Shown: positions 1 through 5,798, numbered from the stretch's first letter. The stretch: DNA of 6,892 nucleotides from a bacterium (GCA_021791455.1 JAJYWM010000037.1:1-6892), one strand, 5' to 3'. Notes: a model not told the origin generated them from the letters alone. Numbers and translations are program-made.

Positions 1-1
1 G

Positions 2-1252
2 TTCTCATTCATCTGCGACCTTATCCTCAAGATCCTCTACTTCAACGGCGGCATGCTGGGGCGGGACCTCTCGCGTCACTCCTGCCTTCCCTGGGTGATG
101 GTGTCGGATGCCATCAAGTTCCTCTCCGACGAGGGCTACTGCGGCACGACCGGTATCCGGGGCACCCTGGGCGGCGACGAGGGCTTCGCGGAGGGGCTGC
201 AGTACGCGATCAGCAGGGCGGGCCGTGAACGCGCTCGCGAGCTGATCGAGATCAGCCAGTACGCCGGGCCTGCGCCGGTCCCATTGGACGTCTACGTCGC
301 TGTCGCCAAGCACCAGGGGCGGACCGCCCCCATGGTGACCCATCAGCTGCTGCGGGCCGCCCTGGACCATTTGGTGCTCCCTCCGAGCGTCTTGAATCGC
401 CTCGGGCCGGCTCTGGGGTCGCGCCAGTCGATCTTCCTATACGGCCCCCCGGGCAATGGCAAGAGCACGATCGCGGCCGCCTGCGCCACCCTGCTCGGTG
501 ACCCGATCTTCGTTCCTCACGCCATCTACGTGAAGGGAGAGGTCATCCGTATCTTCGACCCCGTCCACCACAAGCCGGTGCCGGCTGAGCTGCCACCCCA
601 CGACACTCGTTGGGCGTTCTGCACCAGGCCCGTCGTCATCGCGGGCGGGGAGCTGACCGGTAGAGAGCTGGAGTTGAGCTTCGACCCCAAGGTGGGGTTC
701 TACGAGGCTTCGCTGCAGCTAAAGGCGAACGGCGGACTGTTTCTGGTCGATGACTTTGGGCGCCAGCAGCTGAGCCCTCAGGATATGCTGAACCGCCTCA
801 TAGTGCCGCTGGAGGCCGGGTACGACTACTTGAACATCTCCCGCGCCGGGACCACGGTGCAGGTGCCGTTCACAGAGATCCTCATCCTGTCCACCAACCT
901 GCGGCCGAAGGAACTCGTGGACGACGCCTTCCTGCGGCGGATTCGCTACAAGGTAGAGGTGCCCAACCCCGGAGTGGTCGAGTACGGGAGGATCTTCCGG
1001 AGGGCCTGTGAGTCAATGGGCCTGCACTTCGACCCCGAGGCCGTGAACTATCTGCTGGAAGAGCACTACCGCAAGCAGAACCGCCCGCTTCACGGCTGCG
1101 AGCCCCGGGACATCCTGGAGCACCTGATTCATGCTGCCGCCTACTTTGGCGTCGAACCGCGACTGACCCCGGAGCTGCTGGATCATGCCGTCTCGGCCTA
1201 CTTTGCCAATCTCGACGAAGCCGACGGCATTCCTCTCAAGCTGAGCCACTGA
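2..1252 (+). CDS. AAA+ ATPase with N-terminal winged-helix-like region (5' end outside window)
   Basis: The frame is open from the window edge, so the ATG at 53 is probably internal: the 17 codons before it continue the same helix-rich segment (FICDLILKILYFNGGML). Numbered from that ATG, residues 1-60 look like a winged-helix domain. The AAA+ core follows, with Walker A GPPGNGKST at 131-139, Walker B LFLVDD at 229-234, sensor-1 Asn282 in ILSTNL, paired arginines R295-R296 as the likely arginine finger, and R352 (CEPRDIL) in the sensor-2 position of the C-terminal lid. All catalytic elements are present, so it should hydrolyse ATP. AAA+ proteins of this MoxR-like general type remodel partner proteins, but I cannot name the partner or process. 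It stands alone at its 3' side: the next 265 bases carry no convincing gene. The AAA+ assignment is firm; the winged-helix call is inference from sequence character. Confidence 0.9.
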   Translation, partial: FSFICDLILKILYFNGGMLGRDLSRHSCLPWVMVSDAIKFLSDEGYCGTTGIRGTLGGDEGFAEGLQYAISRAGRERARELIEISQYAGPAPVPLDVYVAVAKHQGRTAPMVTHQLLRAALDHLVLPPSVLNRLGPALGSRQSIFLYGPPGNGKSTIAAACATLLGDPIFVPHAIYVKGEVIRIFDPVHHKPVPAELPPHDTRWAFCTRPVVIAGGELTGRELELSFDPKVGFYEASLQLKANGGLFLVDDFGRQQLSPQDMLNRLIVPLEAGYDYLNISRAGTTVQVPFTEILILSTNLRPKELVDDAFLRRIRYKVEVPNPGVVEYGRIFRRACESMGLHFDPEAVNYLLEEHYRKQNRPLHGCEPRDILEHLIHAAAYFGVEPRLTPELLDHAVSAYFANLDEADGIPLKLSH

Positions 1253-1517
1253 GGGGACAATCACCCTCTGAGTCACGCGGCGGTGCGAGCGAGTTCACGT
1301 CTTCACCCACGTGCTGCGCCGCTCTTGGCCCAAGTGCCTGAGGCGCGTGGCGCCTGCTCGGTGACCCCGATAACCTGGTGACGTTCCGGAAGGGGCCGGT
1401 CTGGCTCGGCGGGACCCATGCCCGCCACCGCGACGACATCTTCGGCACCCGGGTCGACCAGCTGCAAACAAGCGGGCAAGCGTCACCCTCGAGCTTCACG
1501 CGCCATTCCACGCCCGG
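1253..1517. other. Gap without a supported gene; short coding-like plus-strand stretch
   Basis: This stretch separates the ATPase from the dead toxin gene. On the plus strand, codons 1342-1528 are open after a TGA at 1339 and part reads like real protein (LLGDPDNLVTFRKGPVWLGG, then THARHRDDIFGTRVDQL). The frame has no good start and no Shine-Dalgarno sequence, and it runs on into the antisense of the toxin pseudogene, so at most it is an unrecognised gene remnant. The minus-strand ORFs here look like its antisense. Confidence 0.3.
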
Positions 1518-1778
1518 TCACCTTTCGTAGTGGTGACGGGTTTGCAGCACCCGGAGGTCGTTGCCCGCAGCCGGGTAGACAAGCCGGTGTTTCTAGGTGA
1601 TGCGCCCCGATCAAGCGCCGCTGATCCCGTAGTGGAGCGGCTCCGGGTCTTCGACTCCGATCGTCGGATCGCGTAGTGTGCGATCGATCAGCCGGGCGAT
1701 GCGGCTGACGACCGTTCGGTCCGCTCGCTGCCAGTAGGTGCAGTCCTCCCAGCCTTGTTTGGCGAAGACCAGTTTCAT
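1518..1778 (-). pseudogene. YoeB-type toxin pseudogene with two in-frame stops
   Basis: Read from the ATG at 1778, the frame is 86 codons, the same length as the intact YoeB at 2488-2748, and aligns along its whole length (MKLVFAKQGWEDCTYWQ at the start, TRHHYER at the end). Codon 56 (1613-1611) is TGA where the intact copy has Trp, and codon 62 (1595-1593) is TAG where the intact copy has an acidic residue. Between and after these stops the family pattern continues (KHRLVY). Codons equivalent to the catalytic Glu46, Arg65 and His83 of YoeB are still present, so the lesions are recent or few. The start overlaps the stop of the antitoxin pseudogene as ATGA, as in a working operon. A product stopping at codon 55 would lack Arg65 and His83 and should be inactive. 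Confidence 0.88.
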
Positions 1779-2022
1779 GTCCGGTCGAGCGGATACTCGA
1801 CCGTCTCGCCACGCGCTGCCGCATCAGCGGCATCGAGTAGGCGCCGCGGGTCAGCTGGCGAGCGAAACAGGTATGCCGTCTCCTGCCACGCCGAGTACTC
1901 ATCTGCCGACATCAGCACGGCGTTGCCGCGCTTGGAGCGATCTCTATTGCCGCCCGATCGTCATTGACCCTCTCGGTCAACGGGAAAAGTTGTCGACGCG
2001 CCTCGCTGGCTGTGATCGCCAG
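1775..2022 (-). pseudogene. YefM/Phd-type antitoxin pseudogene (lost start, 1-base frameshift)
   Basis: This is a diverged copy of the antitoxin at 2745-2999. The first 27 codons after the start match it at 69 of 81 bases ([20 protein letters not shown]). The position of the ATG is CTG here (2022-2020), with a GTG one codon upstream (2025). Near 1934-1938 one base is missing relative to the intact gene, so the original frame hits a stop soon afterwards. Downstream, the shifted frame resumes the family sequence ([13 protein letters not shown], then QETAYLFRSPADPRRLL) down to the TGA at 1777-1775. The N-terminal DNA-binding half might be translated from the GTG, but the toxin-neutralising C-terminal half would be out of frame. 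Confidence 0.87.
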
Positions 2023-2036
2023 CACTTCTCCCGTCA

Positions 2037-2058
2037 GTGGTACGAAATGTGGTCCCAC
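2037..2058. promoter_or_regulatory. Degenerate operator dyad of the dead toxin-antitoxin copy
   Basis: GTGGTAC and GTCCCAC form imperfect inverted arms around an 8-base spacer, just upstream of the antitoxin pseudogene start. The arm and spacer layout matches the dyad upstream of the intact antitoxin (3017-3034). In the YefM/Phd families the antitoxin and its toxin complex bind such a site to autorepress the operon. That it is an operator is inferred from symmetry, position and its recurrence in the two copies. Confidence 0.5.
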
Positions 2059-2107
2059 ATTGTGGGTAGCGACGGCGAGACAGCCTCGCGGCCCTGCTCG
2101 GCACGGT

Positions 2108-2476
2108 CCGCCCGGCGAAGGTGACGACGTCCTCGACCACCAGCAGCCGTTTTCCGGCCACCTCGCCGCCCTCGACCAGTCGGCGGGTGCCATACTCCTT
2201 GGCCTGCTTGCGGACGAACAGTGCCGGGATTCCGGTGACTTGAGAGAGCACGGTGGCTATCGGCACTCCGCCGAGCTCCACGCCCGCGAGTGCGTCGATA
2301 CTGTCGGGCACCAGCGGTGCGAGCCTCTCCTCGACCTCGCGCAAGAGCGTGGGATCGCCCTCAAACAGGTACTTGTCGAAGTACTCGCGGCCCACTGCTC
2401 CAGAGCGCAGACGAAACTCGCCCTCCAGGTGACAGAGGTTATAGATCCGCCGAGCCAGCGAAGGATCAGACGACAG
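2108..2476 (-). pseudogene. pyrE: Truncated orotate phosphoribosyltransferase (pyrE) remnant
   Basis: The minus strand encodes the N-terminal two thirds of an orotate phosphoribosyltransferase, the enzyme that joins orotate to PRPP in pyrimidine synthesis. Visible landmarks are DPSLARRIYNLCHLEGEF, GREYFDKYLFE, LGGVPIAT, the catalytic-loop type segment FVRKQAKEYGT, and LLVVEDVVT at the start of the PRPP-binding loop. The loop then departs from the usual T-x-G-G/S ending (it reads TFAGR), and recognisable sequence stops near 2108; roughly the last third is absent. The frame runs on into the dead antitoxin copy. At the 5' end no ATG, GTG or TTG sits at the expected place; the nearest codon is CTG at 2476, and the first GTG (2395) would drop conserved residues. 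It begins 12 bases after the intact toxin's stop, so it may once have been the third gene of that operon. Confidence 0.8.
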
Positions 2477-2487
2477 GAAGGGCTGGG

Positions 2488-2748
2488 TTACTTTCCATAG
2501 TGGTAGCGCGCTTGGTGCACGATCAGGTCGTCACCCGTAACTTGGTAGACGAGTCGGTGCTCATCATCGATCCGTCGTGACCATAGTCCGGCGAGCGTCT
2601 GCTTGAGAGGCTCGGGCTTACCGATGCCCGAAGCCGGATCGCGCAGCGCCTCCCCGATCAGGCGGTTGATCCGTTTGAGTTTCTGCCGGTCGGCGGTCTG
2701 CCAGTGGGTGTAGTCCTCCCACCCGCGCGGCGTGAAGACCAGCCTCAC
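2488..2748 (-). CDS. yoeB: YoeB/Txe-family mRNA interferase toxin
   Basis: This 86-residue protein is close to the usual YoeB length (84 in Escherichia coli) and shares its landmarks: a start like [24 protein letters not shown] at 43-49, LWSRRI at 55-60, EHRLVY at 63-68 and RYHY at 81-84. The YoeB catalytic residues Glu46, Arg65 and His83 fall at the same positions. YoeB toxins bind the ribosomal A site and cut mRNA during translation; the partner YefM antitoxin blocks this. The GTG start overlaps the antitoxin's TGA (GTGA at 2748-2745), indicating translational coupling and production only with its antidote. No lesion is visible, so this copy should be functional. Confidence 0.95.
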   Translation of the reverse strand: MRLVFTPRGWEDYTHWQTADRQKLKRINRLIGEALRDPASGIGKPEPLKQTLAGLWSRRIDDEHRLVYQVTGDDLIVHQARYHYGK

Positions 2749-2999
2749 TCGTCGGCGGTGTCGAGCGGATGCTCGATCAGTTCACCCGCCTGCGCTTGCG
2801 CCAGTGACTCCAGCAGCCGGCGAGCGTTCGCGGGCGACCGCAGCAGGTAGGCGGTCTCCTGAAGCGCCTCGTACTCCGCCAGCGACATCAGCACAGCGTT
2901 GCCGCGCTTGGATGTGATCTCGATCGCCGTATGATCGTCGTTGACCTTTTCGATCAACGGGAACAGTTCTCGACGCGCCTCGCTAGCTGTGATCGCCAT
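2745..2999 (-). CDS. yefM: YefM/Phd-family antitoxin
   Basis: The 84-residue product opens with [20 protein letters not shown], the DNA-binding Phd/YefM fold signature, followed by DDHTAIEIT and [16 protein letters not shown]. The C-terminal part (about 50-84) is the segment that wraps the toxin in this family. I chose the ATG at 2999 because GAGGAGGG lies a few bases upstream (complement of 3004-3011) and because it matches the family start; an in-frame ATG at 3038 lies upstream of the operator dyad and the -10 box and is not credible. The toxin follows with a 4-base overlap. Expression is probably autorepressed through the dyad at 3017-3034. Confidence 0.95.
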   Translation of the reverse strand: MAITASEARRELFPLIEKVNDDHTAIEITSKRGNAVLMSLAEYEALQETAYLLRSPANARRLLESLAQAQAGELIEHPLDTADE

Positions 3000-3016
3000 A
3001 ACGCCCTCCTCTGATC

Positions 3017-3034
3017 GGTACCAGATATCGTACC
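3017..3034 (-). promoter_or_regulatory. Toxin-antitoxin operator overlapping a -10 box
   Basis: GGTAC and GTACC are perfect inverted arms separated by CAGATATC, ending 18 bases before the antitoxin ATG. On the minus strand, TACGAT (complement of 3027-3032) fits a TANNNT -10 box inside the dyad, so a bound antitoxin or toxin-antitoxin complex would cover the promoter. No clear -35 box was found. The dyad is read directly; its role is inferred from YefM-YoeB biology and from the matching dyad at 2037-2058. Confidence 0.6.
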
Positions 3035-3185
3035 ACAAAGACGGATGGCTCAGATCGTCGTGATCACCGGGCTACCGTGCTACACCTCTTGCACCACGAA
3101 CCCAGGCCGTCGAGCATGGGCGACGAGGAACTCATCACCCGAACACTCATGCATCATGTCGAGGGTTCGAGTAAGACGCGTGGAG

Positions 3186-3258
3186 TGGAGCGAAGGGGAT
3201 TCGAACCCCTGACCTCTGCCGTGCGAGGGCAGCGCTCTGCCAACTGAGCTATCGCCCC
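3186..3258 (-). tRNA. tRNA-Ala (anticodon CGC)
   Basis: The minus strand folds into a complete 73-base tRNA. The acceptor stem GGGGCGA pairs with TCGCTCC and includes a G-T pair at the third position, the G3-U70 identity element of alanine tRNA, with A as the discriminator base. The D arm is GCTC/GAGC, the anticodon stem CTGCC/GGCAG with loop CTCGCAC (anticodon CGC at 3225-3223, reading GCG), the variable loop is 5 bases, and the T arm is AGGGG-TTCGAAT-CCCCT. The CCA end is not encoded. The gene lies 54 bases downstream of the bS22 gene on the same strand and has its own -10 box. Confidence 0.97.
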
Positions 3259-3268
3259 TGGGCGCCTC

Positions 3269-3274
3269 AGTATA
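3269..3274 (-). promoter_or_regulatory. -10 box of the tRNA-Ala gene
   Basis: TATACT on the minus strand lies 10 bases before the first base of the mature tRNA, which places the transcription start at about the tRNA 5' end. It is an almost perfect sigma-70/HrdB-type -10 hexamer. The best upstream -35 candidates (around CTGAAC) are weak. Read-through from the bS22 promoter is a second possible source. Confidence 0.6.
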
Positions 3275-3312
3275 GAAGGCCAAGAGGGGATAGGTTCAGC
3301 CCGGAGAGGACC

Positions 3313-3408
3313 TCAGGAGCTGCGGCGCTTCCAGCGGGTTCGCTTGAGCATCTTCTTGTGCTTGTGCTTGCGCATCTTCTTGCGCCGCTTCTTGATCACC
3401 GAACCCAC
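3313..3408 (-). CDS. Ribosomal protein bS22 (AURKAIP1/COX24-domain mini-protein)
   Basis: A 31-codon gene read from the GTG at 3408: it begins VGSVIKKRRKKMRKHKHKKM and ends RTRWKRRSS. Seventeen of 31 residues are Lys or Arg. It matches the tiny actinobacterial protein that starts (M)GSVIKKRRKRM and is often annotated as AURKAIP1/COX24 domain-containing; in mycobacterial ribosome structures it is the 30S protein bS22, buried in rRNA near the decoding region. The start follows the family pattern; a GAGG about 11 bases upstream is a weak ribosome-binding site. A good promoter lies at 3486-3515, giving a leader of about 70 bases. The gene is often missed by ORF finders because of its length. Confidence 0.9.
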   Translation of the reverse strand: MGSVIKKRRKKMRKHKHKKMLKRTRWKRRSS

Positions 3409-3485
3409 GAAGAAGCAAACCTCGAATATGCCCTAGGGCGGATGGCGAGCAGGGACAAACGAATCCCTTACCCTGGTACCAGCAC

Positions 3486-3515
3486 AGTCTAATGGTCCGC
3501 GAGCTGGCCCGTCAA
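3486..3515 (-). promoter_or_regulatory. Sigma-70-type promoter for the bS22 gene
   Basis: On the minus strand TTGACG (complement of 3510-3515) and TAGACT (complement of 3486-3491) are separated by 18 bases and point toward the bS22 gene. Transcription should start near 3478. The leader contains a GGTACC palindrome, a 5-base-pair stem AGGGA/TCCCT and the palindrome GCCCTAGGGC (3430-3439). The promoter overlaps the region just upstream of the divergent HIT gene. Confidence 0.55.
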
Positions 3516-3540
3516 ACCGGCTCTCAACTAGAGGTGGCGA

Positions 3541-4044
3541 ATGGAGACTCTCTGGGCCCCGTGGCGGATGACCTACATCGATCGGGTCAATGGGCCCTCC
3601 GACGACGACTGCTTCCTCTGCGACGCCGGCCGCCCCGAGCTCGGGGATGGCGATCTGGTGGTGCACCGATCCGGGTCCGCCGTCGCCCTGCTCAATCGCT
3701 TTCCCTACAACCCGGGCCACCTGCTGGTAGCTCCCCGCAGTCACGGCGGGGATCTCGCCACCCTCGCGCCGGAGGAGCTGGTCGACGTCGGCCGCGAGCT
3801 CCAACTGGCGACCGCGGTTTTGAGAGGTGCCCTAGGATGCGACGGTTTCAACGGGGGGTGGAACCAGGGTCGTGTCGCTGGCGCCGGGGTCGATGGGCAC
3901 TTGCATTTTCACCTGGTGCCGAGATGGGCGGGCGACACCAACTTCATGACCGTGCTCGCCGACGTCAAGGTGATCCCGGAACACCTCGAGGCCACGCGTG
4001 ACAAGTTGCGCCGTGCCTTCATGGAAGCGGGTCACCCGACCTGA
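3541..4044 (+). CDS. HIT-family nucleotide hydrolase/AP4A phosphorylase-like protein, zinc type
   Basis: The 167-residue protein carries the histidine triad HLHFHLV at 120-126 followed by PRW, where the middle His of the triad is the nucleophile that takes the nucleotide. CFLC at 24-27 is the CxxC zinc site of the actinobacterial subfamily. Other landmarks are METLWAPWRMTYI at the N terminus, LNRFPYNPGHLLVAP at 51-65, and GDTNFMTVLADVKVIP at 131-146. This layout resembles Mycobacterium Rv2613c, described as a diadenosine tetraphosphate phosphorylase; HIT proteins in general split dinucleoside polyphosphates or nucleotide conjugates in the cytoplasm. The start is supported by AGAGGTGG just upstream. 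In many actinobacteria this gene sits next to phosphatidylinositol phosphate synthase genes; that neighbour is absent here. The exact substrate cannot be read from the sequence. Confidence 0.93.
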   Translation: METLWAPWRMTYIDRVNGPSDDDCFLCDAGRPELGDGDLVVHRSGSAVALLNRFPYNPGHLLVAPRSHGGDLATLAPEELVDVGRELQLATAVLRGALGCDGFNGGWNQGRVAGAGVDGHLHFHLVPRWAGDTNFMTVLADVKVIPEHLEATRDKLRRAFMEAGHPT

Positions 4045-4162
4045 AACGGCGCCCATGAGTTAGGCGGAAGTCCCGGAGTCAGCAGCACCAGGTGGACTGC
4101 ATCCTTTTGGGGCCCGGCCGCGTCCAAGTCATCAGAGGCAATCCGCTTTGGAGGACACGGTG

Positions 4163-4384
4163 ATGACAGTGGCAAGATTCATGGCGACAGGCGTCGGACG
4201 AGGAGTTCGCATTGTGGTCGGCGTGGCCCTGATTGGAGTTGGACTCGGCCTAAGCGGCTGGCTGGGCCTGGTGTTGGCCCTGGTCGGCTTGGTGTTCGTG
4301 ACCGTGGGGGCAACCAACGTCTGCCTCATCGCCCCGATCCTGGGCGCGCCGGTCAAGGGCAGTGCCTGTCAGCGCGCCAGCTGA
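4163..4384 (+). CDS. DUF2892 (YgaP-type) small inner-membrane protein
   Basis: I place the start at the ATG at 4163 because GGAGG (4150-4154) lies exactly 8 bases upstream; the TTG at 4148 overlaps that site and is unlikely. The 73-residue product has a short basic N terminus with R12-x-x-R, then two hydrophobic segments at about 15-32 and 34-52 (VALIGVGLGLSGWLGLVLAL spans both), followed by TNVCLIAPILGAP, the conserved cysteine-containing end of the DUF2892 family. Such proteins are predicted two-helix membrane proteins; a homologous domain anchors the sulfurtransferase YgaP, but here no rhodanese domain is attached and the function is unknown. It faces the convergent gene ending at 4430. 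Confidence 0.82.
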   Translation: MTVARFMATGVGRGVRIVVGVALIGVGLGLSGWLGLVLALVGLVFVTVGATNVCLIAPILGAPVKGSACQRAS

Positions 4385-4429
4385 GCCAAAGGGGCGATCT
4401 CTGGTACGGTCCCCTCGCTGGCCGTCACT

Positions 4430-5176
4430 TCAGGTGGTGAAACAAAGCGCTCGGAAGCGTTCGGCCAGCGGCGGAGGGACATCTCCCAAGTCGACTTCGA
4501 CGCGGCGATACATCCACAGGAGCAGATCGGCGGCGCTGGCTCGAAGAGAAGGACATGCTTCCTCTGCGCCCGGGCTCAGCCGAACGGTCCCGGGGCTCAC
4601 CCCGTCGGTCACCGTCCAGCTGCGGTCAAAGTCCGTGCACGAGATGGCGAGCGTCCCATCGAGTGGCGAACGAGGCGGGTCGGCTGGGTCGATCTCGCTC
4701 GAGACGGAGAAGGTCAGGAACTCGTCGACGGCGTCAGCTGCCATGGCGGGATCGAACCTGACCTGCCTACCCGCCGCGGTGGCAACGTCCCAATGGTGGA
4801 TGGCCGCCTCCTGGGCCTGGTGACGCCCGATGAAGGCGACATCCTGCTGGCCGGGAGCCCAGGTCCACACGGGCTCGGTCCAGTCGGCCGCCTTCAGGGC
4901 TGCGACCAACCGGTCGCATCCCTGAAGCAGAGTTGGCACGATCCCATCCGGGGAGGGCGGAGCGGGTCTGCGGGACTGGTCAGGGGGCGATTGCAGGCGT
5001 TCGGCCACGATCGTGGCCCAGAACCACTGGACCTCGATCAGGTGGAGGAGGACGTCGCGGACTGACCAGCCGGGGCAGCCGGACACGGCTGTCTCCATGT
5101 GCCCCCTGGATCCCTCCGCGATGCCAACGGTGTGGACGTCAATCTCTGCGCAGTAAGCGGCCGGTTCGAGTCTCAC
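4430..5176 (-). CDS. Maleylpyruvate isomerase family, mycothiol-dependent enzyme
   Basis: The 248-residue protein has the two-part layout of this family. An N-terminal DinB-like helical domain includes LEPAAYCAEI near the start, CPGWSVRDVLLHLIEVQWFW at 34-53 and RHQAQEAAIHHWD at 118-130, with H46, E123 and H127 as likely metal ligands; the C-terminal domain contains SADLLLWMYRR at 214-224. Characterised members use mycothiol, the actinobacterial thiol, for example to isomerise maleylpyruvate in gentisate breakdown; most members have no known substrate. The GTG at 5176 fits the family start. The frame stays open to 5362, but the upstream residues look non-coding. A 22-codon ORF with a strong Shine-Dalgarno sequence ends overlapping this GTG, which may supply ribosomes by coupling. 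No gentisate-pathway gene is nearby, so the specific reaction is open. Confidence 0.88.
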   Translation of the reverse strand: MRLEPAAYCAEIDVHTVGIAEGSRGHMETAVSGCPGWSVRDVLLHLIEVQWFWATIVAERLQSPPDQSRRPAPPSPDGIVPTLLQGCDRLVAALKAADWTEPVWTWAPGQQDVAFIGRHQAQEAAIHHWDVATAAGRQVRFDPAMAADAVDEFLTFSVSSEIDPADPPRSPLDGTLAISCTDFDRSWTVTDGVSPGTVRLSPGAEEACPSLRASAADLLLWMYRRVEVDLGDVPPPLAERFRALCFTT

Positions 5177-5241
5177 AGTCGGGTACCCATTTGTGGGCCG
5201 CTTGACGGCGTGCACCGGTCCGGTCGCGTCGAGTCCGCCAT
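5173..5241 (-). CDS. Possible 22-codon leader peptide coupled to the mycothiol-dependent enzyme gene
   Basis: From the ATG at 5241 the minus strand encodes MADSTRPDRC and twelve more residues ending TRL. AGGAGA lies 4 bases upstream, the best Shine-Dalgarno sequence around this locus. Its TGA (5175-5173) overlaps the GTG of the downstream gene as GTGA, while that GTG has no good ribosome-binding site of its own. This looks like a translationally coupled upstream ORF. A candidate -10 box TAGGAT (complement of 5289-5294) would give a leader of about 40 bases. Alternatives are chance, or a real start joined to the main frame by a sequencing error. No family is recognised. Confidence 0.4.
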   Translation of the reverse strand: MADSTRPDRCTPSSGPQMGTRL

Positions 5242-5785
5242 GGCTTCTCCTGGGAGCGGGGTGGCTGGGAGCCATCGTTGGTCGCGCCATCCTACCGAAG
5301 ACGCGCCCGGCGATGCACCGTCTGATCGCATCTGGGTCGGGCCTGAAACTGAGCGGACCCATCCCACCCTGCAGCGCAGGCGCAGCTCAGGCTTGATTTC
5401 GAGGATCGCCCGATCAACTCCTCACCGCGACCGAACGAGGTGACCTCTGGGGGCTGAGCCCAGTAGCGACATCCCCCGAGGCGAGGGTGGCAGATGATCA
5501 CAGGTCAAGAGGCAGTGGCGTGGCGCCGCCTCCCATGGGTGTCCGCAAACCCACGGCTGTTCTGGTCATCGCGCAGGCAGCCGCACCACGCGCGACGTGG
5601 GTCCTTGGCGCTGGCCCGCGGAGGTGGCTCCGGTAAGCCGTGGCTCACCCTCGTTTGCGTGGGGTGCCGCTGGCAGCCGGGCGCGAGCCAACCTCCCGAC
5701 GATTTCCTGTCTGAACTCCAGGCGGGGCCGGACAGACTTCCTGGCCAGAGTTGCCGATCCTCATCAGATCGATCACTCCCTGCGG
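5242..5785. other. Intergenic gap of about 540 bases without a supported gene
   Basis: This lies between the divergent isomerase-family and methyltransferase genes. ORFs present on both strands have low-complexity, Arg/Pro/Ser-rich translations and no ribosome-binding sites. Visible items are the candidate -10 TAGGAT for the minus-strand gene (5289-5294), and a stem-loop at 5509-5532 in which GAGGC/GCCTC and GGCG/CGCC pair around TGG with a 3-base bulge. I see no known riboswitch or RNA gene. Confidence 0.45.
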
Positions 5786-5791
5786 TATATT
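5786..5791 (+). promoter_or_regulatory. -10 box for a leaderless methyltransferase mRNA
   Basis: TATATT fits the actinobacterial TANNNT -10 consensus and lies 7 bases before the GTG at 5799, so transcription would begin at or next to the start codon. There is no Shine-Dalgarno sequence before this GTG, which agrees with leaderless translation, common in actinobacteria. No convincing -35 box was found at normal spacing. Confidence 0.6.
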
Positions 5792-5798
5792 TCGGCCC

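Noticed and set aside
1251..1268. GAGGG/CCCTC hairpin after the ATPase stop as a terminator
   Set aside because: It has only 5 pairs with an 8-base loop and no T-rich tail, which is expected often by chance in GC-rich DNA.
3186..3258. tRNA-Ala 3' end as the attachment site of an integrated element carrying the toxin-antitoxin patch
   Set aside because: I found no second copy of the tRNA 3' end elsewhere in the window and no integrase. A distant att repeat outside the window cannot be excluded.
3080..3283. 67-residue minus-strand ORF containing GRALPSHGRGQGFESPS
   Set aside because: Its middle is the translated tRNA-Ala gene; this peptide pattern is a known annotation artefact. The remaining 25 or so codons after the tRNA have no recognisable family.
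3492..4001. 169-residue plus-strand ORF overlapping the HIT gene
   Set aside because: It is an Arg-rich out-of-frame shadow of the HIT gene, which has the motifs and the ribosome-binding site.
4390..4415. AGGGG/CCCCT inverted repeat between convergent genes as a bidirectional terminator
   Set aside because: The loop is about 16 bases and there is no T tract on either side.
5535..5636. Small ORF starting MGVRKPTAVLVIAQAA that resembles a signal peptide
   Set aside because: There is no Shine-Dalgarno sequence or promoter, it ends after about 33 codons, and no family is recognised.
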